The notes: generated by a model not told the origin, from the sequence alone. Positions 18,050-27,128 are shown, counted from the stretch's first letter. The stretch is 64,000 nt of DNA from 0-14-0-80-60-11 sp049322355 (GCA_049322355.1 JBMORG010000027.1:417079-481078); one strand, 5' to 3'. A program made the numbers and translations.

Positions 18050-18187
18050 ATGGCTCCCTCAGGATGGACCCGAGTGCCCACTTTAAGCGTACCAAGAGGA
18101 ACGCCTCGGCAAGATGAAGACAAGTTCAAGATTCTGGTTCTTGAGTTTTGCGACCGACGGGGTTACATTAAGCCATTATGCGATTAA
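18050..18187 (+). CDS. Possible 45-codon ORF overlapping the pheT start
   Basis: ATG 18050 opens a 45-codon frame (starts MAPSGWTRVP, ends GYIKPLCD) whose stop overlaps the pheT start by 10 nt. It has no good ribosome site and is not Phe-rich, so it is not a classic pheST leader peptide. It might couple translation into pheT, whose own Shine-Dalgarno is weak. Could equally be chance. Confidence 0.25.
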   Translation: MAPSGWTRVPTLSVPRGTPRQDEDKFKILVLEFCDRRGYIKPLCD

Positions 18188-20565
18188 GTCTTAATTGGCT
18201 GGCGGATTTTGTGGACCTCACCGTCGAGGCCCAAGCCTTGGCGGATCGATTGACCATGGCTGGTCTAGAAGTTGAGGGTGTGGAAGAAGTGACTCCGGAG
18301 TTTTCCGGGGTGGTGGTGGGGAAGGTTTTGAAGGTGGAGCCTCATCCCCAGGCGGACCGGTTACAGGTGGCCGAAGTGACCACCGGCAGTCAAAGCTACC
18401 GGGTAGTTTGCGGCGCCCCCAACGTCCAGGGGGGAATGCTTTACGCCTTTGCTCCGCCTGGGGCCGTTGTGGCCGGTGGCCATAAGATCAAAGCCGCCAA
18501 GCTGCGGGGAGTGGTCTCTGAAGGCATGCTCCTGGCGGAAGATGAGTTGGGTTTGTCCGCGGACCACGTGGGCCTCATGGAGATTCCCCAGGATCTGCCG
18601 CTGGGCCGGGATTTTGCCGAAGCCTTGGGGCTGGCGGATACGGTCCTGGAAGTGGCTATCACGGCCAACCGTGCCGACTGTTTGAGCGTCCTGGGCCTGG
18701 CCCGGGAAGTGGCGGCCCTCTTGGACCAGCCCCTACGCCACCCTGAGGTCAGCGTAGCCCCGCCCGTGGAGTCTGGACTTTCGGCCCGGATAACCATTCT
18801 GGACCCGGTGCACTGCCCCCGTTACGCCGCCCGTCTTCTTACCGGCCTGACCGTGAAGCCCTCGCCCTTCTGGCTGCGCCGCCGCCTCCAGGTGGCGGGC
18901 TTAAGGGCCATTAATAACCTGGTGGACGTCACCAACTATGTTTTGCTGGAGTTCGGGCAGCCGCTGCATGCCTTTGATTTTCAGCGTCTGAGGGGGGGCG
19001 AAATTGTGGTGCGGTTGCCAAGGGCGGGTGAGACCCGGTTTACCACCCTGGACGGCGCCGAACGCGAGCTGGATCACGAGACTTTGCTCATCTGCGACGC
19101 CCAGGGCCCTGTGGCTCTGGCCGGAGTTATGGGCGGCCTGGACTCGGAAGTCACCGACTCCACCACCCAGGTGCTCATCGAGAGCGCCTATTTCAATCCC
19201 CGCACCATCCGCCGGACCTCCAAGCGCCTGGGCCTCAGCACCGAGGCGTCCTACCGCTTCGAGCGGGGGGTGGACCCCGACGGCCTGATCCATGCTTTAG
19301 AGCGGGCCACCCAGCTCATGTGCCAGGTGGGAGGCGGTGTGGTGGCCGCGCCGCGCCTGGATGAATATCCCAGCCCCATCCAACACCCCCGGTTGAACCT
19401 CAGGGTATCCCGGGCCAATCAGGTTTTAGGCACCGGCTACTCCTCGGAGCAAATGCTGCACCTGTTGCGGCGCTTGCATCTTCCGGCCCTGGCGGTGGAT
19501 GCCGAAAATTTAGTGCTGCAAGTGCCTTCTTTCCGGGGCGACCTGGAACGGGAGGTTGATCTTATTGAGGAAATCGCCCGCCTGGGAGGCTTTGACGCCA
19601 TCCCGGTGACCCTGCCCCACGGGGTGGTGGCCACCCAGCGGCCCGGCCCCGAAGTGCGCCTGGCCGAAAAAGCCAAAAACCTGCTTCTGGGTTTGGGGTT
19701 TTTTGAGATTATTACTTATGCCTTTCAACCGGACCGCTTAGGGAGCCTGGTGGCGGAGGCGCCGGAGGCGCCGGTGTTGCGCCTGGCCAACCCTTTGAGC
19801 GAAGAGCAGGCCATGATGCGGGCCTCGCTGCTGCCGGGGTTGCTGGATACCCTGCGCCGTAACACCTTGCAGCAGGTGTTGGATGTGCGGCTGTTCGAAC
19901 TTTCCAAAGTCTTCAGCCCCCGAGCGGGGGAGGATCTGCCCCGGGAGGAACATTGGCTCACGGGACTCATGTACGGCGCCAGGGAAGAAGCGGCCTGGAA
20001 TACCAGCCGCGACCTAGTCAATTTCTTTGACCTGAAGGGCGCGGTGGAAACCTTGCTGGACGGGCTTTTGATCCCGGACGTCACTTTTGCCCCTGACGGC
20101 CTCCCGGGATATTTGCGCTATGGGGCGAAAGTCTTTTCCGGCAAGAGGGAACTGGGTGTTTTGGGGGAACTCCAGGGAGGCATCACTGATAAGCTGGACC
20201 TAGAGGGAGCAGTATACGTCTTTAATCTTGATTTCGACGCCTTGTGCCAGTCCTCGGTGCCGCCGCTCTTTACGCCCCTGCCCCGCTATCCCGCGGTTTA
20301 CCGGGATATCGCCCTGGTCCTGCCTGAGGCCGTCCCCGGGGCCCGCGTAGTGGAGGCCCTTTATGCTCACGGTCAGCCCTGGCTGGTGGAAGCCCGCCTG
20401 TTTGATGTCTATTCCGGCGATCCCGTGCCTGCGGGTAAACGCTCCCTGGCCTTCCGCCTGTCGTACCGCGACCCGGAGCGGACCCTGACAGACGATCTGG
20501 TGAACAGCCATCATCAAGCCTTGGTTGTGGCCCTGGAAAAAGAGTTGGGGGCAGAACTGCGGTAA
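18178..20565 (+). CDS. pheT: Phenylalanine-tRNA ligase beta subunit
   Basis: Beta subunit of the alpha2-beta2 enzyme charging tRNA-Phe, 795 aa, full length. It shows the N-terminal EMAP-type tRNA-binding domain (about 39-150, VVGKVLKVEPHPQADRLQV), B3/B4 editing region (about 200-375), B5 (about 405-475), the catalytic-like core and the C-terminal FDX-ACB domain (about 700-795). pheS, normally just upstream, is not here; a MucR-type gene takes its place. merR follows 113 bp downstream, the usual order after pheT. Confidence 0.97.
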   Translation: MRLSLNWLADFVDLTVEAQALADRLTMAGLEVEGVEEVTPEFSGVVVGKVLKVEPHPQADRLQVAEVTTGSQSYRVVCGAPNVQGGMLYAFAPPGAVVAGGHKIKAAKLRGVVSEGMLLAEDELGLSADHVGLMEIPQDLPLGRDFAEALGLADTVLEVAITANRADCLSVLGLAREVAALLDQPLRHPEVSVAPPVESGLSARITILDPVHCPRYAARLLTGLTVKPSPFWLRRRLQVAGLRAINNLVDVTNYVLLEFGQPLHAFDFQRLRGGEIVVRLPRAGETRFTTLDGAERELDHETLLICDAQGPVALAGVMGGLDSEVTDSTTQVLIESAYFNPRTIRRTSKRLGLSTEASYRFERGVDPDGLIHALERATQLMCQVGGGVVAAPRLDEYPSPIQHPRLNLRVSRANQVLGTGYSSEQMLHLLRRLHLPALAVDAENLVLQVPSFRGDLEREVDLIEEIARLGGFDAIPVTLPHGVVATQRPGPEVRLAEKAKNLLLGLGFFEIITYAFQPDRLGSLVAEAPEAPVLRLANPLSEEQAMMRASLLPGLLDTLRRNTLQQVLDVRLFELSKVFSPRAGEDLPREEHWLTGLMYGAREEAAWNTSRDLVNFFDLKGAVETLLDGLLIPDVTFAPDGLPGYLRYGAKVFSGKRELGVLGELQGGITDKLDLEGAVYVFNLDFDALCQSSVPPLFTPLPRYPAVYRDIALVLPEAVPGARVVEALYAHGQPWLVEARLFDVYSGDPVPAGKRSLAFRLSYRDPERTLTDDLVNSHHQALVVALEKELGAELR

Positions 20566-20650
20566 AAAACTCATGTGGGACAGCCGCCCCCGGCTGGCCT
20601 GGCTACTTAAGGCGCAGGCGAGGGCGCCCACGCCACATCTTTCTTTTTCT

Positions 20651-20678
20651 GACCACTAACCACTAGCTCCTGACCACT
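20651..20678. repeat. Heptamer array, GACCACT units
   Basis: GACCACT, AACCACT, AGCTCCT, GACCACT in strict register, ending at the base before the GTG start of the MerR gene. Confidence 0.88.
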
Positions 20679-21041
20679 GTGGAAGAGGAATTTCCCCGTA
20701 AAGCCTTTTACACCATCGGTGAGGTAAGCCGCATCACCGGAGTGAAAACCCATGTGCTGCGGTACTGGGAGAGCCAGGGTAAGCTCCTGAAACCCAACCG
20801 CCGCGGCTCCCGGCACCGCCTCTACCGCCCCGCCGATATTCAGCTTATCTTTGAAATCAAGCGTCTCCGGGATGAAGAAAAGCTGAGTCTGGCAGCCATG
20901 CGGCGTCAGATTCATCCCCAAGCCCAGCGCCCCTTGCCGACAAACCAGCCCTTTCTGTTCCCCTCTCCAGATAATCAGGTGTTGACCCTGCTCCGGTCTA
21001 TCCGGGACGAGCTGCTGGCCCTCAAGGAAATTCTGGAATAG
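20679..21041 (+). CDS. MerR family transcriptional regulator
   Basis: A 120-aa regulator with the MerR winged HTH at residues 9-77 (YTIGEVSRITGVKTHVLRYWE, then RLYRPADIQLI) and a short C-terminal helix for dimerisation (LTLLRSIRDELLALKEIL). There are no metal-binding cysteines. This short type commonly follows pheT/ihfA in deltaproteobacteria. The start is GTG 20679, abutting a heptamer array that leaves no room for a normal ribosome site; GAAGAGGAA lies just inside the frame. Confidence 0.9.
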   Translation: MEEEFPRKAFYTIGEVSRITGVKTHVLRYWESQGKLLKPNRRGSRHRLYRPADIQLIFEIKRLRDEEKLSLAAMRRQIHPQAQRPLPTNQPFLFPSPDNQVLTLLRSIRDELLALKEILE

Positions 21042-21322
21042 CAGTGCGCCTCCAGTTTATTGCCTCAGGATTGTCCTTACCGGCTCTGTTCTTCATCCAA
21101 CTCCCTTAATTAAATCGCCTCCTAAGCAGTGTTTTTAACGTCGTTTTGTGGGGTGCCTTGCCGTTTGGGTTCTTCTGATTAGCGGACAATAGATTCGCCC
21201 TTGCACAAAAATCACCTTGGGGTGGTTTTTGACAAATTCATGTCTATCTTTGAGGCAAACAATTTTGTCAATGATCCCCGCAGAGACGAATTTCCCCAAA
21301 GGCATAAAAAAATGCGGAGTTT

Positions 21323-21336
21323 TTGTCTTAAGTCAA
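21323..21336 (+). promoter_or_regulatory. Candidate HcpR/FNR-type operator upstream of hcp
   Basis: TTGTCTTAAGTCAA matches TTGAC-N4-GTCAA, the HcpR consensus as I recall it, at nine of ten positions. A -10-like TAAATT at 21359-21364 would place the start near 21371 and the site centre at about -41.5, the class II activator position. The rest of the 391-bp gap (21042-21432) shows no gene. Confidence 0.5.
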
Positions 21337-21432
21337 GGTCCCACCCTGCGGGTGGCATTAAATTATTCTTAACCTTGGTTCTAACCTGCCATTCCTAAGG
21401 CTTTTGACAATAGAAAATTAAGGAGGTTAAAG

Positions 21433-23058
21433 ATGTTTTGTTATCAATGTGAACAAGCGGCCAAAGGTGAAGGGTGCACGGTTCTGGGTGTGTGCGGCAA
21501 AAATGCCGACGTGGCGGCCCTCCAGGATTTATTGATTTACAGTCTCCAGGGCCTGTCGCAGGTGGCCGTGGAAGGCCGCAAAGTCGGCGTCAGCGACAAA
21601 GATGTCAACGTTTTTACCTGTGAGGCGGCGTTTTCGACTCTGACCAACGTGGACTTCGACCCGGAACGGTTCGTAAAACTGATAAATAAAAGTGTCGAAC
21701 TCCGGGAACAATTGAAAGCAAAAGTTGCCAAGGCCGGCGGCAAGGCGGATGTGGGCGCAGGCCCGGCCACCTTGAAACCGGACGCCTCCATGGAAGGTCT
21801 TCTCAAACAGGCGGAAGCGGTGGGCCTGAAATCCTATCCCGCCGCCGACGCAGACATTTTGGCCCTGAAGCACACCTTACTCTTCGGTGTTAAGGGTGTC
21901 TGCGCCTATGCCGACCATGCCCGGATTTTGGGGCAGGAAGACGAGAAGGTCTATGCCTTCATCCACGAGGCCCTGGCCGCTACCGCTGCCGATCTAGGCT
22001 TGAACGACCTCTTGGGGTTGGTGTTGAAATGCGGCGAAATCAACTTGAGGACCATGGAGTTGCTGGACGCAGCCAACACCGGCCGTTACGGCCACCCGGT
22101 GCCCACCAAGGTCCCCCTGGGTCACAAGAAAGGCAAGGCCATCCTGGTTTCGGGGCACGATCTCCTGGATATGGAAGAAATCCTGAAGCAGAGCGAAGGC
22201 AAAGGCATCTACGTTTACACTCACGGTGAGATGCTCCCCTGCCACGGCTACCCCGGCCTCAAAAAGTATCCCCATTTTTACGGCCATTTCGGCACCGCCT
22301 GGCAGAACCAGGCCAAGGAATTCCCCCAGTTTCCCGGGGCCATCGTCATGACCACCAACTGCATCCAGCGACCCCAGGAGATCTATGCGAAAAACCTGTT
22401 CACCCGGGGCCTGGTGGGCTGGCCGGGCATCACCCACATCCCGGATCTCAACTTTAAGCCAGTGATCGATAAGGCCCTGGAGATGCCTGGTTTCCCCGAA
22501 GACAGCAACGGCAAGACCGTCATGACCGGGTTTGCCCGGAACGCCGTTCTGGGAGTGGCCGGCCAGGTCATCGAGGCGGTGAAAAACAAAAACATCCGTC
22601 ACTTCTTCCTGGTGGGCGGCTGCGACGGGGCCAAACCCACCCGCAACTATTATACCGAGTTCGTGGAAAAGGCTCCCCAGGATACCGTGATTCTGACTCT
22701 GGCTTGCGGCAAGTTCCGCTTCTTTGACAAAGAATTGGGCGACATCGGCGGCATCCCCCGGCTCCTGGACGTGGGCCAGTGCAACGACGCCTACTCTGCC
22801 ATTCAGATCGCCTTGGCCCTGTCCAATGCCTTCGGGGTGGGGGTCAATGACCTGCCCCTGTCCATCATCTGTTCCTGGTACGAACAGAAGGCCGTGGCCA
22901 TTTTGCTGACCCTGCTTTACCTGGGCATCAAAAACATCCGCCTGGGTCCGTCACTCCCGGCCTTCATCACCCCCAACGTCCTGGATGTGCTGGTGAAAAA
23001 TTTTGATATTAAACCCATCACCACCCCGGACGAGGACCTGAAAGCCATCCTGGGTTAA
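21433..23058 (+). CDS. hcp: Hybrid-cluster protein (Hcp), hydroxylamine/NO reductase family
   Basis: Cytoplasmic Fe-S protein, 541 aa. The N-terminal cubane ligands Cys3, Cys6, Cys15 and Cys21 are in the anaerobe (class I) spacing. Hybrid-cluster residues occur in GEMLPCHGYPGL, TTNCIQRP, GGCDGAKPTRNYY and LACGKFRF. Family members reduce NO or hydroxylamine and answer nitrosative stress. AAGGAGG is placed 5 nt before the ATG. A candidate HcpR site lies 100 nt upstream. Two small membrane proteins follow. Confidence 0.97.
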   Translation: MFCYQCEQAAKGEGCTVLGVCGKNADVAALQDLLIYSLQGLSQVAVEGRKVGVSDKDVNVFTCEAAFSTLTNVDFDPERFVKLINKSVELREQLKAKVAKAGGKADVGAGPATLKPDASMEGLLKQAEAVGLKSYPAADADILALKHTLLFGVKGVCAYADHARILGQEDEKVYAFIHEALAATAADLGLNDLLGLVLKCGEINLRTMELLDAANTGRYGHPVPTKVPLGHKKGKAILVSGHDLLDMEEILKQSEGKGIYVYTHGEMLPCHGYPGLKKYPHFYGHFGTAWQNQAKEFPQFPGAIVMTTNCIQRPQEIYAKNLFTRGLVGWPGITHIPDLNFKPVIDKALEMPGFPEDSNGKTVMTGFARNAVLGVAGQVIEAVKNKNIRHFFLVGGCDGAKPTRNYYTEFVEKAPQDTVILTLACGKFRFFDKELGDIGGIPRLLDVGQCNDAYSAIQIALALSNAFGVGVNDLPLSIICSWYEQKAVAILLTLLYLGIKNIRLGPSLPAFITPNVLDVLVKNFDIKPITTPDEDLKAILG

Positions 23059-23080
23059 TACCCAATCATGGTAAACCGGC

Positions 23081-23104
23081 GGGGGCCTGCGGCGTCAGGC
23101 CCCC
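23081..23104 (+). terminator. Hairpin after hcp
   Basis: GGGGGCCTG/CAGGCCCCC stem with a 6-nt loop. No T-run follows, so it may stabilise the hcp mRNA 3' end rather than terminate. Confidence 0.5.
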
Positions 23105-23256
23105 GTATCCGATCAACCGCACCTTTCTCCTTTTTCCTTGACCCCGTCCAGGCCATACCCACGCGGGCATGACAAGCCCGGATTGATGATTATAATTTAG
23201 GCCAACGCCTCAAAAAAGGTTACAGAAGCCTTAGTAATCTAATAAAGGAGAAATCT

Positions 23257-23667
23257 GTGAACCTCACTCTGAAAAACCTCTCCCTGGTATTTGCCGCCGG
23301 GCTGTGGGGGGGCTTGCTCAACGGCCTGGCCATCTGGCTCTTCGGCTGGCTGGGGGTCCCCCAGATCCTCAGAGTCCAAATCGCCCCGCCGTTGACCACC
23401 GCGCTTCTGTATCCCAAACTGGTGTGGGGTGGGATTTGGGGGTTGTTGTTCCTCCTGCCGCTGGGCCGCTTGTCACTTCCAGTCAGGGGCCTCATCTTCA
23501 GCCTGGGCCCCACCCTGGCTCAGCTTTTCTGGGTATTTCCCCTGAAGGCCCAAAAAGGCATGCTTGGCCTGCAGTTGGGCTATCTAACTCCGTTATTGGT
23601 GGTGTTCTATAACGCCATTTGGGGGATTGCCGCGGGCCTGTGGTTGCAATGGGTGCGCCAAGATTAG
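23257..23667 (+). CDS. Small membrane protein, paralog A
   Basis: A 136-aa protein with four hydrophobic segments (about 6-28, 46-70, 75-100, 108-130). It starts at GTG 23257 with AAGGAG 8 nt upstream. It shares with the next gene the opening NLSLVFAAG, the segment VWGGIW.LLF.LPL and a C-terminal GLQLGY/GLELGY plus IWG. Function unknown. Position just after hcp suggests a link to nitrosative or redox stress, unproven. Confidence 0.8.
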   Translation: MNLTLKNLSLVFAAGLWGGLLNGLAIWLFGWLGVPQILRVQIAPPLTTALLYPKLVWGGIWGLLFLLPLGRLSLPVRGLIFSLGPTLAQLFWVFPLKAQKGMLGLQLGYLTPLLVVFYNAIWGIAAGLWLQWVRQD

Positions 23668-23866
23668 GGACTGAACATGGCTTTCTCACCCCAACGCCTC
23701 AGCAGACCAGAGGCGCGATCATTCCCGCCCGATCTCAAAACCGGTTGGCCCTGGGCCAAAAATATTCTAAACTTTTTCCATAAGCCATATTGATGATTTG
23801 ACATGAGACGCTTACAGAAACCAATTTAGCCACTCGGACCGGAATTCAAAGGAATGCACTTCTCAT

Positions 23867-24274
23867 ATGAACAACTTTTATCGTAACCTCAGCCTGGTCT
23901 TCGCCGCCGGCGCCTTCGGCGGCTTGGTAAAGGCGGTTGTGGCCTGGATTTTCGGCGCCGCCGGCATCAACGCCATGCTGGGATTCCAGATGGCCCCGGC
24001 CCTGACCCCCATGTGGATCTATTCGCACATGGTCTGGGGCGGCATCTGGTCGTTATTGTTCTTCTTGCCCCTGCGTTGGTCCTATTATGCCAGGGGGCTA
24101 TTATACAGCCTGGGCCAGACACTGGTGCAGTTGCTGGTCATTTTTCCGAAAATGGGCAAAGGTTTGTTGGGCCTGGAGTTGGGTTATATGGCGCCGGTGC
24201 TGGTCACCTTCTTTGGGGTCATTTGGGGTTTGTGTACCGCGTTCTGGTTGAAGTCTTCCCGAGAAAGCCGATAA
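23867..24274 (+). CDS. Small membrane protein, paralog B
   Basis: A 135-aa, four-segment membrane protein clearly related to the gene 200 bp upstream (NLSLVFAAGAFGGL, MVWGGIWSLLFFLPL, SLGQTLVQLLVIFPKMGKGLLGLELGY). The two are probably a tandem duplication that has diverged. The 199-bp gap between them is AT-rich with no gene and may hold a promoter (TTGACATGAGACGC region near 23798). Confidence 0.8.
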   Translation: MNNFYRNLSLVFAAGAFGGLVKAVVAWIFGAAGINAMLGFQMAPALTPMWIYSHMVWGGIWSLLFFLPLRWSYYARGLLYSLGQTLVQLLVIFPKMGKGLLGLELGYMAPVLVTFFGVIWGLCTAFWLKSSRESR

Positions 24275-24328
24275 AGCTCTGGAGCCGCCTTAGGCGAGAA
24301 ATCTCCGGAATGACCAAGGGGTCAACGG

Positions 24329-24856
24329 ATGCCCGGTTGTCGAATGAACCTGAAAATCACCAGGCTGCCAACTTTTTTAGGTCTTTCTTCGATGTTCTTT
24401 GCTCTACTTCTGCCGGCTTGGGCTGGGGTAGTTAATTACAAGGAACTGTTGCCTTTTGTGGATATTAAAATCCCCGGCTGGTCTATGCAAGGCAAGCCCT
24501 GCGGCACTACTCTGAAGCAAGGCAACGTGATGGTGAGCGAAGCCAGGGCCTCGTTCCGGTCCGGCGACATGACCCTGGAGCTTACCATTATGGATTTCTT
24601 CGGAAAGACCATTCCTTTTTTAACTGGACAAAAACTGGAACTGGAGTGTCCCGAAGAAACCGTGCGCACCACTGGCGTGCAAGGTTTCAGGGCCATGGAA
24701 TCCTATCGCCGGCAGGACCGTCAAGGTGAGTTGCACATTAGCGTGGCGGACCGATTTTGGGTAAAACTGGACGGTGATGGCGTCGACGATCTCGAGGTGT
24801 TAAAGATTGCCGCGCAACAGATGGACCTGAAAAAACTGGCTGCTCTGGCCAAGTGA
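24329..24856 (+). CDS. Exported hypothetical protein
   Basis: A 175-aa protein with a signal peptide (hydrophobic FLGLSSMFFALLLPAWA, cleavage after the Ala-Trp-Ala) and a soluble mature part of beta character (VSEARASFRSGDMTLELTIMDF). It resembles no family I can name. A second ATG at 24344 gives a tighter signal peptide. Same strand as the membrane-protein pair and 54 bp after it. Confidence 0.7.
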   Translation: MPGCRMNLKITRLPTFLGLSSMFFALLLPAWAGVVNYKELLPFVDIKIPGWSMQGKPCGTTLKQGNVMVSEARASFRSGDMTLELTIMDFFGKTIPFLTGQKLELECPEETVRTTGVQGFRAMESYRRQDRQGELHISVADRFWVKLDGDGVDDLEVLKIAAQQMDLKKLAALAK

Positions 24857-24920
24857 TGCCGCAAAGATCAAATTATCCAGGCCTCTGGCTGGCGGCAACA
24901 AAAGCTGAGGAAAGAAATTA

Positions 24921-25988
24921 GTGTTGCGTACGCTGGAAGTTTGGGGCTCCCCTGCGGAGCGAGGCCGCCGCCACGGGCAAGTTCTGGGCGACGATATCCG
25001 CTTGCTGCGCCGGGGACTTTTGCTCTACCTGGCCCGGATCAGCCTTTACGCCGGGGCCCTGCCCATGTTTGGGCTCCTCAAATGGGTGGCCCGGGGTTTT
25101 TGGCCCCACATTCCGCCCCCCTTGCGAGAGGAGATGGCCGGGGTGGCAGCTGGGGCCGACTTGGGACTGGGCAGCCTTCTGCTCATCAATGTGTTGGATG
25201 ACCTGGCCAATAACAGTCCCAGGTGCTCCGCCCTGGCAGTGGGTGAAGGCCGCACTACCAGCGGCGCTTATCTGATGGGACGCAATCTGGATTATCCGCT
25301 CTTCACCGAATATTTGTCGCAGCTTCAGACCTTGTTCATTATGGAGCCGCACCGGGCTCAGCCCCTGGCCTCCCTGGCTTGGCCGGGATTTGTGGGAGTA
25401 TGCACCGGTATGAATTATTCCGGCGTTGCCCTGGCCCAACTCTCTTCCATGAGCCGGGACCGCAGCCTCAAAGGGACTCCCGCAGCCTTGCGCTTCCGCC
25501 TGGCCCTGGAAACCGGAGACACCGTGAGCGCGGTGGCTGCCAACGTTCTAAAATATCCCGGAACTATCGGCAACAACCTCATGCTCTGCGGTCCCCGGGA
25601 AGCTCTGGTGTTGGAGCTCTCGGCCCGGCGCGGCGTGGTCCGCCATCCCCACCACGGGCTTCTCACCGTCACCAATCACTTTCAAACCCCTGTAATGGAG
25701 GAATTCAAGGGGCGCTTTCCCCTCCGTCCGCCCTTCTCCGTCCTTTCTTCTTACCATTTCTCCGAAGCCTACAGCCAGGGTCGTAACTTGCGGCTCCAGC
25801 AACTGGCCCGGGACCGGCAGTTGGGGCAGGAGGATCTCCAAACGATTCTCGCCGATGCCAAGGTTGCCAATGCCGGCACCGCGGTCTGTGCCATCTTCTC
25901 GCCCGCCGACCGCCTTCTTTGGGTGGCCCAGGGGGAGACCCCACCGGTAAATCAAGGACCTTTTGTGGCAGTGCAATTATGGGATTGA
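24921..25988 (+). CDS. C45-family autoproteolytic acyltransferase/amidohydrolase
   Basis: A 355-aa Ntn-hydrolase of the acyl-CoA:6-APA acyltransferase (C45) type. The expected autocleavage Cys is Cys102 in NSPRCSALAV, followed by the conserved GRNLDYP (about 120-126) and the later VTVTNHF-like TVTNHF. Family members process themselves and cleave or form amide bonds; penicillin processing is unlikely in this organism, and the substrate is unknown. GTG 24921 is used; a TTG follows at once. No signal peptide. Confidence 0.82.
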   Translation: MLRTLEVWGSPAERGRRHGQVLGDDIRLLRRGLLLYLARISLYAGALPMFGLLKWVARGFWPHIPPPLREEMAGVAAGADLGLGSLLLINVLDDLANNSPRCSALAVGEGRTTSGAYLMGRNLDYPLFTEYLSQLQTLFIMEPHRAQPLASLAWPGFVGVCTGMNYSGVALAQLSSMSRDRSLKGTPAALRFRLALETGDTVSAVAANVLKYPGTIGNNLMLCGPREALVLELSARRGVVRHPHHGLLTVTNHFQTPVMEEFKGRFPLRPPFSVLSSYHFSEAYSQGRNLRLQQLARDRQLGQEDLQTILADAKVANAGTAVCAIFSPADRLLWVAQGETPPVNQGPFVAVQLWD

Positions 25989-26088
25989 CGACAGCCAGGC
26001 CCGCGTTAGCCCATGGTCGGAAAGCATCCTATCTCGACCAAAGGGCTGAAGTAATTTCAAAACCAGCAGGTATTGGGGGCAAGGGGGC

Positions 26089-26913
26089 TTATTTAAGCAG
26101 CTCCTCGAGTTGTTCCAAGTTGAAAGAGGTCTCGTGAGCCTGGGACATCCACCGGGCACATCGATTGGCATCCAAGGGGATTCCCACGGGTGGGATGCCT
26201 AAGCGGATGCAAAGCCTCATGCCCATGGCAAGCTCAGGGATACAGGCGATGCCGAGCGCCCCGATGCTCGGGTGCTCTCGTTTGAGTCTTCGAAAGAGCT
26301 TTTCCTGGTCCATTTCGACAGAAATATAAGGGTTGATGCCATACTTCTCGAGGAGAACACTCCCTAGCCGGATGAAGCAGTCCTCGGTGCAACCTCTGCA
26401 TACAGCCTCGAAATCGCCCTTTACAGAGCGGCATCCCGGCCTGAAGTCGCGAAGGCAGTGGGCTAGGAGGGCGAACTTGTATTCGGAGCGTTTAAACTCT
26501 TCTCTGTGAATCCTGTTCACTAATTCAATCTCAAGCATGTACAGGTGATATTGCTCTTCCGTAGTGGCCAGCGTAGGGTCAGCCGTCTTCGTCAAAGACA
26601 AGTTTTTCAAGTGGTTCGAAACATTCCGCGTATAGCTGGACAGTGATTGCCTGAGTGTCTCTCGAATAAATTGGAGTATTTCCCGATCAGAGCCCCTGGT
26701 TTTTAAACCAAATGACACGGGTCCCTTTCCCACCTTTTTTATAAGCCCCAACAGCTTGTTTTCACCGGGACAGAGCTGGAGGAACACATCTGCCAAGCCC
26801 TTTATTTTGACGTAATAACGTTCGCTATCGTCGCCCTCAGCAAACAGGGAGTAAGTTTTTCCTTGGACCGGGATGTAGGGCTTCTCTCGATTTGACAATG
26901 CCTTAGACTCCAA
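26089..26913 (-). CDS. DUF116 family protein
   Basis: A 274-aa protein. The C-terminal two thirds shows the DUF116 cysteine pattern (CLRDFRPGC, then CRGCTEDC, later GIACIPEL and NRCARW), which may bind an iron-sulfur cluster or zinc. The N-terminal 100 residues are helical. DUF116 genes in other genomes often lie near lipoate or formate genes; none is present here. GC content is visibly lower than the neighbours, which may mean later arrival. Convergent with the C45 gene. Confidence 0.7.
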   Translation of the reverse strand: MESKALSNREKPYIPVQGKTYSLFAEGDDSERYYVKIKGLADVFLQLCPGENKLLGLIKKVGKGPVSFGLKTRGSDREILQFIRETLRQSLSSYTRNVSNHLKNLSLTKTADPTLATTEEQYHLYMLEIELVNRIHREEFKRSEYKFALLAHCLRDFRPGCRSVKGDFEAVCRGCTEDCFIRLGSVLLEKYGINPYISVEMDQEKLFRRLKREHPSIGALGIACIPELAMGMRLCIRLGIPPVGIPLDANRCARWMSQAHETSFNLEQLEELLK

Positions 26914-27037
26914 AGATTAAGCGGAGCAATTAGGTGGGCTATGACGGGCTTGACCTCAGGCCTGCGGGTTTTGCTGATCTCGTACAAGAGTTTGGCCAGA
27001 GGGCCATAATAATAAGTGGTCCACTTGAAAAACGAAT

Positions 27038-27062
27038 AAGGCCCCTTTTCGGGGCCTTTATT
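27038..27062 (-). terminator. Bidirectional hairpin, likely tmRNA terminator
   Basis: AAGGCCCC/GGGGCCTT with a 5-nt loop, T-rich on both sides. It lies 70 nt past the tmRNA 3' end. The rest of 26914-27128 shows nothing else. Confidence 0.75.
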
Positions 27063-27128
27063 TTGCCGCCCTTGGGGAGGTCTGGGGCAGGTTACGCTTT
27101 TTAAAAGCGGTATTTCTTAAATAATAAT

